Shown piece after piece: positions 11,752 through 24,200 of a stretch of 64,000 bases of DNA. Origin of the DNA: Siphonodentalium dalli (Eukaryota > Mollusca > Scaphopoda > Gadilida > Siphonodentaliidae); NCBI GenBank assembly GCA_032622095.1, contig CP136063.1, forward strand, positions 204,155,934-204,219,933, read 5' to 3'. The position numbers and the translations under genes were made by a program. The notes beneath the pieces were generated by a model that worked only from the letters and a program-made list of their open reading frames with translations, searched no databases and was not told the DNA's origin. How positions within the stretch are numbered: the first letter of the stretch is position 1; the number at the start of each line of letters is the position of its first letter.

Positions 11752-12460
11752 CTTTTTATATGCCTATTTTGAAAAAAGCCCGTTTTGAAAAAAAGGAATG
11801 TATTATAACTATTATAAATGTTATTGGTTTGTCTGTCCGTCCGTCCGTTCACTTATTTTCATTTCTGGATGATAACTTTAGTATTTTAAGTCTACACTGA
11901 ATGGAATGAAGTTAGGTATGTGGGTTTACTAGCACAGAATACAGGTCAAGTTCGAATTAGGGTTCCGCACGCCAATTTTCACCAGAGTTACGGCCCTTTT
12001 TGTTGGAATTTGTACCAAAGTTTTGTTTCCGGATGATAACTTTATTAAATCTGAACTGAATTGAAAGAAATTTGATATGTGTGTTTACTAGCCCAAAATA
12101 CAGGCAATCAAATATGGAATGTAGATTAGTCACATGAACATACAGGTAAAGTTCAAATTTGGATCCGGTCTGCCCAATTTTGCCAGAGTTATGGTCCGTG
12201 TCGACTTAGAATTTGCAAATTATTTTGGTTTTCGGGTGATAACTTTAGTTTTAGTTATCTGATTGTTCGAACTTGGGTTCTGTCCACCTATTTTAACCAG
12301 AGTTATAGTCCTTGTTGAGTCAATGTTGACTTATAATTTGATGATTATTTTGGTTATAAATGTAGTTATCTGTTTGTTTTAAAATTTGGCATATGGATTA
12401 CTCATTATGGCACTTTCTGGAAATTACCACAGGTGTATTTTGCCATGCCCTAGTTGAATT
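11752..12460 (+). mobile_element. Tandem-core element (TTATATGCC…ATAACTTTAGT…GAGTTATGGCCC type)
   Basis: It starts with a short hairpin-like leader (TATGCCTATTTTGAAAAAAG) and GTCCGTCCGTCCG. About three to four units of roughly 150-180 bp follow, carrying GATGATAACTTTAGT, AATTTGATATGTG(T/G)GTTTACTAG, CAAGTTCGAA or CAAGTTCAAA and AGAGTTA(C/T)GG(C/T)CC. It ends near GCCATGCCCTAGTTGAA. The architecture resembles bivalve 'pearl' elements. Confidence 0.7.
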
Positions 12461-13255
12461 TCTTTAGCAGTTAAGGTCCATGGTAAACTGGTCTCGTCAG
12501 AAGATCAGACATGATTAACCTATCTTCTCACACCTAGTCTCCTCACAAGGTCAGAAATAATTAACTTGATCGGTGGCTTTGTATAATGGAAGACAGGTGT
12601 GTTGCGGTAAATCCTCAAACATATACCCCATAATCTTGTATGAAATTCGGTCAATTGAAATCAAAGTATATTATGACGTACACTTAACATATATAATAAG
12701 TTGAATACAATACACATGTTTACTATGGAAGTGACAAAATATTTACTTGTGGTTTTGTGTTGTCCAATTTTATGAAAATCAATTCTAGTTTGAACTGGTT
12801 GTTGGTACTAGAATAATGTAGTACTACTTATATACCGGAAGGCATAATATAGTGCAGATCTGTGTCACAAAGTGTAGTGTTAGCTTGCACACTTAATGAT
12901 AGAAACATGGTCAGCTACTAGTAATTTAGTTAGTCATCAGTACTGTTTTCAGTCTTTGTTATTTGCATATCAATAAAATAATTAAAAATAATTATGTATT
13001 ATAATATGCCTTTGTGTAACATTGTGTAACCACCTTCTCTTTATCTAATTCTTACTTTTCGGTGCCAAATATAAAGTACTATAGTAGTATAATGTGGATA
13101 AAAAATATAGGTTTAAATTTTAAATAATACTACATGGCAGAATAATCATAAGTATGAGGCGGATACTTTCAGAGAACTAAATAAAGAACATGACTCAATA
13201 AGAAAACAAGATTAATTTTACTCATGAGTACAGTCAGGCCTGAGAATAATGGGCC
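12461..13255. other. No gene seen
   Basis: AT-rich sequence upstream of exon 1, with no exon signature and no clear repeat boundary apart from a short duplicated CACCTAGTCTCCTCACAAGG-like phrase near 12530. Confidence 0.45.
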
Positions 13256-13540
13256 GGACATTTGTAGAATGAGGTCCCCAGAATGTACAGTAATGCTCAA
13301 AGTAATCGACTTCTTAACCACAGCAGAATTATGGGTAACTTTTCAGGATTTAGTCGGAAATATGGCTTGTTGCCATTCATCGGAAAGCTCTCCCCAATAC
13401 CAAGAGCTTTCCACTGAATGGCAACAAGCCATATTTCCGACTAAATCCTGAAAAGTTACCCATAATTCTGCTGTGGTTAAGAAGTCGATTACTTGGAGCA
13501 TTACTGTAATTTAGTGGTGCTACACTGCACAGCGGAAAAT
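13256..13540. mobile_element. TACAGTAATGC palindromic MITE (13286-13508) nested in a GAGGTCCCC element
   Basis: The 223-bp MITE runs from TACAGTAATGCTC to GCATTACTGTA and folds back on itself almost completely (CCACAGCAGAATTATGGGTA with its complement, and so on) around the centre GGAAAGCTCTCCCCAATACC. The flanks AGAATGAGGTCCCCAGA and ATTTAGTGGTGCTACACTGC belong to the other foldback family, so this insertion is the younger one. TA at both ends suggests a TA target site. Confidence 0.85.
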
Positions 13541-13709
13541 TGCTATACATGGGGTCCTCTGTATCCCAGAGAAAATTGCCCATGATCACTATTATTTGGC
13601 AAAGAAACATACATGTAGATTGAATTGCCATGATGCCCTCAATATTAATTTTCACCAAAAATCTCTTCTATCACTAATATTAGGCCATGACTATTATAGT
13701 AGGCACCGT

Positions 13710-13825
13710 AGTTGCCATTCATCGGAAACAATGAATGGCAACAAGCCATATTTCCGACTAAATCCTTAAAAGTTACCCATAATTCTGCTGTGGTTAAGGA
13801 GTCGATTACTTAGGGCATTACTGTA
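13710..13825. mobile_element. TACAGTAATGC palindromic MITE, left arm deleted
   Basis: It retains the loop (GTTGCCATTCATCGGAAACA) and the full right arm to GGGCATTACTGTA. The missing outer left arm suggests a deletion after hairpin cleavage or aborted replication. Confidence 0.85.
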
Positions 13826-13982
13826 TATGTTTACATATGATTGAATTGTCCAGCAGGTAATCAGTCTGTTGGGAACTAGGAATGTTTGTAATTGTCCAGA
13901 GCTTCTGTCTCTTGTAAAAATTTTCCCCCATGAAATGTTAACAATTTTTTTTATTGGAAATCTATATTTTATAAAACATTTA

Positions 13983-14644
13983 TTAAAGGGGTACTGTACA
14001 CAAACATAGGCGATTTTTTTTATTTACTCCCATTGAAATAACTTTCAAGTTAGATTGTGTTTGTGTTATATGAGTTTCGTATAAACCTAATTTAGCGAAG
14101 AAAATGTTGATCTTGGAAACAAAAATATTACGATTTCAAACTACGCGCCATATTTTTGACCTTCACCGGAGAAGACGCAGGTCGCAGGAAGAACCGGAAG
14201 TTCATTGCTCACAGCTTCGATTGATGCATTAAATCTCATTCATCGAACAATCTCACTCCCTATGAAATACTTGACGCTTTGTGACTCTTGTTTCTTTCTC
14301 GCTTTTTCCGAATCGGTTATAACGGGCCTTCTTTTGCGGGTAACATGTTTTGTTTGCAACCCAATAATGTTCGCGAATGGCCGTCGATAAAAGACACGCA
14401 ACAGATCATGTCAGATGCGATTTCAAGAACGGTAACTCGTAATGGCATAATTCTCCATTTTATGACTCCAGCCATAAATGAATTTATATTAAATAATTCA
14501 ATTTTACTTTTACGATAGCCTGTTAACTGGAACGTTTTCAGTAGACATCGTCGACTCAAATTAGTTATTTTATAATATAATATTCATATTAGATCGCTAT
14601 TGTCACCTGGAATTTATTCAAATTGGGGTACAGTACCCCTTTAA
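13983..14644. mobile_element. 662-bp TTAA-bounded element with AGGGGTACTGTAC inverted ends
   Basis: The left end TTAAAGGGGTACTGTAC mirrors the right end GTACAGTACCCCTTTAA. TTAA on both sides fits piggyBac- or Kolobok-type target preference. The interior has a GC-richer patch at 14150-14230. A truncated relative begins at about 26363. No transposase is encoded. Confidence 0.85.
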
Positions 14645-14789
14645 GAGAAATACATGTATATGCATACTTGTGTGTGGGAATAATAATGTAAAAGTGTCTT
14701 CAGAAATTGTTGTTGTTGTTAGAAGTGTTGCCAGGATGAAACAGAGCTTCATCATTTCATTCATTTATTCTCAAATCACCATATACATT

Positions 14790-15020
14790 TTAACCCTTTC
14801 TATACTAAATGTATTCTCCTAGTCAGTTAAAAAGTGTAATATTGGAATGGACTATTATTGATTTGGAGGGATGCTAAAGTGATAAAAGCAAATGACAGGT
14901 AAATAAATAAGTAATTATATTTCCACAAACGACCTATGGTTGTTTGTTGAACTTATTTTGTGAACATTTCCTGTGGGATAACTACTCATCAATGATGCTT
15001 TAGATTAGTAAGGGTTTTAA
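14790..15020. mobile_element. 231-bp TTAACCCTTTCTATAC MITE
   Basis: The left end TTAACCCTTTCTATACTAAA and the right end TTAGATTAGTAAGGGTTTTAA are inverted, with TTAA at both ends. The subterminal ACTACTCATCAATGA motif is shared with copies at 16811, 40308 and 56156. It ends only 38 nt before the exon 1 acceptor. Confidence 0.8.
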
Positions 15021-15058
15021 AGCTTCGTCATCTATACATTGTTAAATTATTTTCACAG

Positions 15059-15226
15059 TTTAAAGAGTTGAACATGGATCACACAATGAAAAACGCCAAA
15101 GATGAGGATGAAGTGTTCAGCAAAGACAAGTTCTGTAACCCGGATGCTCCAATCAAGATACGATTTCAAGATATCAGTGCGGCAGCTTATATGATCCGGG
15201 ACGGGATACAGAGGACCCCATGTACA
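15059..15226 (+). CDS. Exon 1 (5' UTR 15059-15073, coding 15074-15226), threonine ammonia-lyase residues 1-51
   Basis: The acceptor TTTTCACAG ends at 15058 and is followed by 15 nt of UTR, then the ATG at 15074. I chose this ATG because a TTG lies just upstream and no earlier in-frame ATG is in the exon. The N-terminus is charged ([20 protein letters not shown]), followed by a segment typical of the family ahead of the PLP core ([20 protein letters not shown]). The primary donor is ACA|GTAAGT at 15227, phase 0. The last 48 nt of this exon plus 12 nt of intron are tandemly repeated downstream. An upstream non-coding exon is implied. Confidence 0.9.
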
Positions 15227-18200
15227 GTAAGTATTAACACAGCAGATTACATGTATATGATCCGGGACAGGATACAGATGACCCCATGTACAGTAAGTAT
15301 TGATGCGACAGAGTATATGATTCGGGACGGGTTACAGAGGACCCCATGTACAGTAAGTATTAACGTGGCAGTATATACATGTATGATCCGGGACGGGATA
15401 CACTGTACAGTAAGTATTAGCGCGGCAGAGTACATGTTTATGATTCGAAGCGAGATACAGAGGACCCCATGTACAGTAAGTATTAGCATGGTAGAGTACA
15501 TGTTTATGATTCGAGAAGGGATACAGAGGACCCCATGTACAGTAAGTATTAGCACGGCAGAGTACATGTTTATGATTCGAGACGGGATACAGAGGACCCC
15601 ATGTGCAGTAAGTATTAACGTGGCAGAGTACATGTTTATGATTCGAGATGGGATACAGAGGACCCCATGTACAGTAAGTATTAATGTGACTGAGTATATG
15701 ATCCAGGATGGGATACAGAGGACCCCATGTACAGTGAGTATTAGCCCGGCAGAATACATATTTATGATTCGAGACGGGATACAGAGGACCCCATGTACAG
15801 TAAGTATTAACGCAGCAGAGTATATGATCGGGGACGGGATACCATGTAAAATAAATATATTAATGTGACGGCTATAAAAGTGTACAGTGGAATAATTATC
15901 CATTCTCTAGACTGGCCTCTGTCCCAAACGTTGAATGGAATTGTCTAATATGGAATGTTTTATCCCAATATCATCCAGAATGCATTCCACCAAAAAACAA
16001 CTTTTACTAGTACTTAATTCCTCATGTAAAATTCACTGCTATTTGTAATGGATTCATTCTTCCCCATTAAATATGCATGTAAGCTGCAGCAAATGCCTTA
16101 ATTATTACTCACAAAAGATCAACTTTGATCCAAGAAGACAATATTCTATTAATTGACTGCCAAATCTTAATATACTTGTATTATCGGAAAGATTAACACG
16201 ATGTCGATGAATAACCTAGACAGCTATTACTCAACACGTCAGTACATCATGTACTCAACATCAACAAAGCAGAGTACAGTAATGCCCTAAATAATCAACT
16301 CCTTAACCACAGCAGAATTATGGGTCATTTTTCAGGATTTAGTCGGAAATATGGATAGCTCTCACTGAGAGCTTTCCGATGAATGGCAACAAGCCATAAT
16401 TTCGACTAAATCCCGAAAAGTTACCCATAATTCTGCTGTAGTTAAGGAGTCGATTATTTAGGGCATTACTGTATGTTGTACTCCCACAACACGAGGTGAT
16501 TTAGAACCTACAATTAACCCTTCCATGACTGGAGTTTCCTGAAATTTTGTGAAAACCCTGTTGTGCCAATGCTTTCTCTTATATATGCGAGTCTCCCATA
16601 GGGAGTCTCGCATATAGAAAAGAATGCATTGGCCTGATGATATTTACCTTGACCTTGCAAGCCAGTGCATTCTCTTATATACAATGGGAGACTCGCATAT
16701 GTAAGAAAATACACTGACACAGTATCTTTAATGCTGCACCAGCATAGCTCGCATCATGAAAGGGTTAAAGTAAACCTTTGAAAATGACTGATGGTTCAAT
16801 GAAGTCCAGATTAACCCTTTATTTTAATAAATGGATTTTCCCATTCAGCTATAATTTATTCATTGGAATAATCCATTATGTATTGGAGGGATATTCAAGT
16901 AGAATGAGCAGATGGCAGTATGGCGAGAACATAATAAAAGTGCAGAAGGATTCATATTCTTTGGTGGGAAATGAACGGATACCGGTAATAAGTTCAACAA
17001 ACAACCTGAGACCATTTGTTGAACTTAAGTTATTATCTGAACATTTCCTAAGGGAACTACTCATCAGTCAGTATTTAGTATAGAGGGTCATTCAGTTGGA
17101 CTAATTAACTTCTTCTGTTTCCAGTATTCACAGATGTCACACTTCCTTGGAATGAGTGTTTACTTTAAGAAGGAGTTTCTTCAATTTACCGGCAGGTAAG
17201 AAAATCTGACTTTAAAATTACATTACATAACAATAAAGGGTAGTTTTTGTATTATATTCCCTGCCAATGCATGTTTTTTTATTTTAAATTGTTTAGCAGA
17301 AATTTATAATTGCATCGCGAATTGCGATGAAAATTCAGTTATTTCGGGCCCTGACCCTTTGTTTGATCTAAATAGGTCAAGGGGCGGAGAAATGGCATGG
17401 GTGCCCTATTTGAACCCCTCTGGAGGCGGCCATTTTGGATCAGGGTGATTTGATCTGGGGAGGGATAATATGATGCAAAGCCTCTTGGCCACTGTGTTGT
17501 TTTTCTTGATATAAGTATTGATGGCTTCACTGTAAAATAAGGATAATAGTTTGAATTATATCTCCTGACACATATTAACAAAATCCTATATATGACCCAG
17601 GGTTGCCAATAGGTACTGGTACCGGTACCGGAACCGGCGGTAATCAGGAATTAAATCGGTACCGGTTCTGATGTCGATTACCGACGGTTCTCGGTACTGA
17701 TTGTTGATTTCTATTAATATACCTCTTAACGAATATAAAGGGTTAATTAAGCAGCTCAACATAACGCCAAGCACAACTGCGATGGGTTAACGTGATATCG
17801 TCAGTACATTCACGCATCAAATGGTAAGCAGCACTATGACAACTTGTCACGAAATTGACAGAATGCATGCATTGTGTGGGCGGCAGTATTTTCTCTCAAA
17901 ATCTATTCCACATTTTCGAACTGGCCATCTTCAACTACATGTAGGCTTACTGGAAACGACTCTGGTTTCATTGGGTGACATCCTTTATGAAATTACAACA
18001 TGCTAGTAATATGGCCGATTAGTGAGTTCTCTAATTAATTACCACACAAACAATATGGTGTAACTTGTATCCATACAAGCCTACAATGTTAGCTGGCGCA
18101 GTAGTCAAACATACATGTCTACATTCGTTCCACTCTGTATTCCGTCTTTTTAAAAATCCTCTCTTTGCGACTTGCCGAAAACCGCCGCAGGCAACAACTT

Positions 18201-21200
18201 AATCGTAAATGTCGTTGTGATTTTTATTTTCGTTGTTTGACTAAACCTCGAATTTAACGAATAATTGATGATGGAACCCCACAAAAACCAAAATTATTTG
18301 CAGTATAAAAGTCAACTCAGTGAGTACCGATACCAACCCGGTTTGCAGTACTGAACATCAGTACGGAACCGGTACCGAAAGTTGTGGTACCGTCGGTAAT
18401 CTGGCAACCCTGATATGACCAGCGTGAAAATTATCAGACAGAAGATGAACAATATGCTGATAACCTTCAAGCGTTCATGTTTGATCGATTTATGCTGGCA
18501 TCAATCACAATATGGATATACAATTTTTAACTTAATATCTCATTGACCAATAAATCATGTCCATTGTTTATAAGTCAATAACGACATGTTCAGACGGTGT
18601 TAACATAAATATGTCCACACTGATTATATAGCGTCATCCACCACAATATAGATGTATGTGAAATTTATTCTTATATCAATATATCTTTATTTTTTTCAAT
18701 CGCTGAAATTTTTGAAGGAATATAATATGTAATCTGCAAAATGGCAAGCGAATTGTTGAAAATCAGAATGGGGATAAAGATTGATATACATATAATTAAT
18801 TATAAGAATGGATAAACTTAATGTTTATTAGTATGAAACTGAACTACCAATTTTGTCTCATTCAATGAGGGGGTAAATTGTGCAATTTTATTGCTTACAG
18901 ACAATAAAGCGACCAAGCCCCTGTCTCTAGTTCACCACCTCGTTATCAGCTTGACAATTTTCAAATGCAACCGAGTCGGAGCCTTTTTTGAGGTATAAGA
19001 GTCAGAGCCTTTTTTGAGGTATAAGAGTCAGAGCCTTTGAAAAAAACGAGTCTGAGCCCGTGTACATTGAAATTTTTTTGCCATGATCTTCCTATGCAAA
19101 TGAGCCGGAGCCCATCACTTATCGAGAGTCAGAGCCATTGAAAAAATGAGTCGGTTCCCATGGGCTTTAAAAAAATGCATGATTAAATAAAAACGGTGGA
19201 CGATATTGATGATATCAAAATGTAATTAGACAGTCTGTGATGGCATATTACAATTATCGTAAGTATCATGGCTTTAATATCCCGTCTTTGTTAAGCTCAA
19301 AATGGATGCAGTAGTTGAAAATTACGATATTCAAGGCCAAATCTGGCTGATCGCTTCATCATAGGGACACAAGTAGATGCCTATCTCAATCATCGTTTTA
19401 ATGGTAGGTTATATATGAATATCCATCTACTCATTCTGAGCAAATGGGACAAAAGCATCACTACTTAAAACTCACAATAACAATTTTCTCTTGATAGGGT
19501 AGGTTTTCCATTATCAAAATGGCCGAAAGTACAAAAATAATCAGTATAGTCAAAACAAAAATTGCTAAATATCCCAAAGTAGTGAGCCCGCTGAACCCCA
19601 GTGTATATGTATACAAACATTACACAGAGGTATGTTTTAAAAGAGTTCATGTATTTTGCAATTAATGCTCAATAAGTATGGACTGTTGGTAAAAACATAC
19701 AAAAATAATTTTTTTGAAATGTGTTTTTTCTTAATACTTTTTTTGGTCATAATATCAAAAATCGAAATGAAACATCCAATGCTGGCCATTTATTGCAATG
19801 CAGCGGTGGCTGCGAATCAAATAGTATTTTTATTCATTTTGCCCTGATTATATCTCTTTGTAGCTTTAAAGAAAGGGGTGCAAGATACACACTTATCAAC
19901 TTATCTGAGGTTAGTGCATCCTATTTTAACCCTTCCATGACGGGACCTGCGCTGTTGCAGCATTAAATATCCTGTGCCAGTGCATTCTCCAGGGTTCGTA
20001 CGCGGGTCTGGAATCCTGGAAAAGTTATGGAATTCGAAAATTTCGATTTAATACCCTTGAAAAGTCTGGAAAATGGGACCTTTTTTCACCCTACTATGGG
20101 AAAAGTCTTTAAAATAAGCTACCCCGATATTCAAGGTCTTGAAAAGTCATGGAATATCCCAAGGCCGAGTTCTTAGGTAAATAAACGCTGTTACTTTCCG
20201 ATCTTATCGTGTAAGCTTGCGATACCATCTCCGTAGTCATTGTTGAACTACACGTTTTACGGTATGCCGAAACACAAATTGTCTCCCTTACCGGAACTCC
20301 TGTTTGACCACTAAATATATCAGAATTTGACCTAAATAGTAATACTAATAGTATATAAACAAATATTCCGGGAAACTGTGTCTTCCGTGACAAATGGGTC
20401 ACGGATACGCGGTTTGAAGCATGGATAGATCGGGTACCAGAGAACCAGATGAAGGCGAAATGCCGACTGTGTGTTAAATCCGGAAAGTTAATAGATATCG
20501 CCAACATGGGCGAAGCGGCACTCATCAGCCGCGCTGATATATTTATTTTCCTCATTGTTTAGCTAGGTACGAGGTATGGGAAAGTTATGGAATTTTTTCA
20601 CTGAAAAGTCTTGGAAAATTTGTCCTAAAGTCTTGAAAAAGTATGGAAAAGTTATGGAATTTTACTCTCAGCTAAGTGTATGAACCCTGTTCTCATATAT
20701 ATGAGTCTCCCATAAGAACCCTTGCATATAAGAGAATGCACTGACTTACAATAAATATTGTTAGGCCAATGTATTCTCTTTAATATTCTATATATAAAGA
20801 GCTTGGCCAAGTCTGATTGTCTGAGATTGATGAAAACTAGTATTCTACATTTAATAATATGTGCAACCATATGTATCCATATTTGTAGGCTGTTGTCTAT
20901 TCATTTATATTAATCGCTTCAATGAAAATATTCTATTAATTCTAAAAGGAGTCCTTTCTTTTCTAGAGTTTTGAACATTTTGATCTTTATATTTAGTTAA
21001 AGAAATCTCTCACGTGCTTGAGCTTTACTTTATCACAGTAAAGTTAATTATAATTTCAGTATATGACATATATTCCATTTTGAATCAATACACTACATCA
21101 AACTCTGTTGTATCAGTTTTCAAGTCACTGCAAACAAAATTAAAGAACAGAGAATTGAAACAGCACTGTAGTCGTTTGGCCGGTGATTTTATCATTTAAT

Positions 21201-24200
21201 CCTCACTTGATGTTGGAACTAGAATTAAAAAAACTAGGTGTCCAAAATCTACTGATGTCTACCAACATATTGTCAGTCAGACAGCCAAATGTTTGTCCCG
21301 TAGTCATTGGATTCATGGCCTCCTGAACAAAGTGCTTTCGATCTGGTGTTTAGTTCATGACCGCTAAGTGTAAGTTTTATGGGAAGAATGTATTCATACA
21401 TGTAGCAAGAGCGAAATTTGTTTGTAAATATTCAAGTTCTATTTTGGACAGAAACATAAAAAGCGAGGAGTTATTGCCGCCAGCGCCGGGAACCATGCTC
21501 TAGCCTTAGCCTATCATGGACAAGATCTTGGAGTTCCAGTAACCGTGGTGATGCCAATGATTGCACCACTGATGAAGGTCCAGGCGTGTAAACATTATGG
21601 AGCAACAGTTATTCAGACTGGGACGAACATAAGCGAATCCAAATCTCATGCCATGGAGTTGGCTGGTGAACGGAAACTGTTGTATATAAATGGGTAGGTT
21701 ACAAGTATCTCCACTATGGTTGTCATGATTCATTGGATTCATCACATTGACTGTAAAGGTAGTTGACTATGAATTTCAATTTCAGTTGACCATAATCAAA
21801 TAATCATGTCTTTCTTTGTTTATTTGGTAGTCCATTATTGATAATTGTCACTGATAAACAGATACAGTAATGCCCTAAATAATCAACTCCTTAATCACAG
21901 CAGATTTATGGGTAAATTTTCAGGATTTAGTCGGAAATATGGCTTGTTGCCATTCATCGGAAAGCTCTTACTAAGAGATTTCCAATGAATGGCAACAAGC
22001 CATATTTCTGATGTGTTTAAGGAGTCGATTATTTATGGCATTACTGTAACTGTTATTTTATTGATGTCTCTGGAAATATGGTTAAACCTGTCGAACACGT
22101 ATTTTATCGCCGGCTGTACCAACAGAGATGTTGATAGTCAGATCAGATCAGATAGTCAGAACTTGAAATTGACTTTAGTTGTATATTTATGAAATCGATG
22201 TTGTTTCAGTGTGTTTTAATGAAGGGCATAGTGCTGTGGCCCTTGGGGCACATTGCGTGAAATATGAAGAGGTTCACGCTAAATGTGTTCCAACTATCAC
22301 AGTGCTATAGCCTTCAATAAAACACACTCAAACTAAAATCTCTGCAGTTTGGATAGTACACCATGCAGTGTAAAAAGTTAGCCCAATATTCTACTGTGAA
22401 TTATCGATCGATTAATTCTATGGCCATGCCCTTAGAAAACAAGCTCAACTATTCTGTCTACTGCTTTTAGTCATCTAGCTTGTAGGTCAACAAGGTGCGG
22501 CATCGGTTTTTAGCTCACCTGAGACAAAGTCTCCGGTGGAGCTATAGTCATCACTCCTCGTCCGTCGTCCGTCCGTCCGTCCGTCTGTCCGTCTGTCCGT
22601 CTGTCCGTCAACTTTTTTTTAAAACATCTTCTCCTCTGAAACCATCATACCAAGTTGGTTCATATTTGGTGTGGATGTTCCCTAGGTGACTCTCATTCAG
22701 ATTTGTTCAAATGAGGTCACTGGGTCAAATAGTTGCGAAACCAGGGCCATAATTCTATTCCTCCACAGTAATTCTTACAACAACTTCTTGTCCATAACCA
22801 TTGTGCCGATTTAGCTAATATTTGGTATGGAGGGTCCTTTGGTGACTGGTGTTCAGATTTGTTCAAATGAGGTCACCCGGTCAATTAGTTGAGAAACCAG
22901 GGCCATAACTCATAGTAATTCTTACAATGACTTCTTCTACAAAAATGTTCGGCCGAATTAGCTTATATTTGGTACTGAGGGACCTTGGGTGACTGGGAAT
23001 CAGATTTGTTCAAATTGGGTCACTGGGTCAATTAGGGGCAGAGCCAGGGACATAACTCTAAAAACCAAAAAATTCCATTTTTGCATTTTGATCATATTTG
23101 GGGTGGATGTTCCATAGGTGACTGTCATTAATATTTGTTCAAATGAGGTCACTGTGTCAAACAGTTGCGAAACCAGGGCCATAACTATATTCCTCCTTGG
23201 TAATTCTTATAACGACTTCTTGTCAATAACCATTAAGCCGATTTAGTTTATATTTGGTATGTGGGGTCATTGAATGACTGGGGTTCAGATTTGTTCAAAT
23301 GGGGTCACTGGGTCAAATAGTGGTGGAGCCAGGGCCATAATTCCCCAAAAAAATTCAGGAACTCCTTGATCAATTTAACATACAAAAAAAATATATCACC
23401 CCCCCCCCCCCCCCACATGACCCAGAACCCCACCCCCAACCAACAGCATTCCACCCTATCTCATATCCTAACTCACAGGTAAATAAAGTATATTTATTTA
23501 AATTCCCATTACAAGGCAACTCTCCTATGAACTGATAGACATGGCAAGGCAGATAGAGAGATAAAAATTCTGCAGCCTTAGACAGAGTCCCCAGGGAGTG
23601 TATTCATGTCATCCATAATTTAAATGAGATTAATGGTGTTATCAATGAAGCACCCTTGATGTTTGTATTATCACTCAGTGGTCATTAAAATCAGATTAAT
23701 TTCATTTTCTCAAAGAGTGCCAGGCAGAGCCAGAATGAGGTTCCCAGAGGGTGAATTTAGTGACGCTATCCTACACAGCAGGCTAGCATAACCAAATACA
23801 CCCTCTGAGAACCTTATTCCGCTTAGGCCTCATCTTCTGGGAAGTATCTAGAGTCTCAAGATCTCATTCTGCTTAGGCCTCATCTTCTGGGAAGTATCTA
23901 TAGTATCAAATTTACATTGTTGTTAGTTAAATTTCCCTTCTAGGAAGTTTCTGTATCCCTTAATTTGCAGAAGATAAAATTCATGATTCAGGTGCCCAAT
24001 GGGTGAACATCACCAATTTCAACTGGGGAACTTCAATCTTATTCTAGGTCTTCCATAGCAGTTGAGGGCCTTATCAGAATGAGGTCCCCAGAGGGTGAAT
24101 TTAGTGATACTAGCCCGCTGTGCAGGATAGCCTCACTAAATTCACCCTCTGGGTACCTCATTCTGCAAATAACAGACAGACTATTTCAAAGCTTGATTCA

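Larger units (their letters stand above)
19926..20800. mobile_element. TTAACCCTTCCATGA MITE split by a 700-bp element
   Basis: The left end TTAACCCTTCCATGAC is 16 nt after the exon 3 donor. The MITE is interrupted at 19989, and its interior resumes at 20690 with ATATATATGAGTCTCCCATA. The right terminus is not recognisable. Confidence 0.7.

Noticed and set aside
15247-15903. 218-residue open frame on the minus strand across the exon-1 array
   Set aside because: It is the mirror of the tandem unit; there are no splice signals or family match, and the plus strand carries the true exon.
20109-20555. 148-residue minus-strand open frame
   Set aside because: The plus strand of the same stretch carries a recognisable BED-like finger remnant inside a transposon; the minus frame has no pattern of its own.
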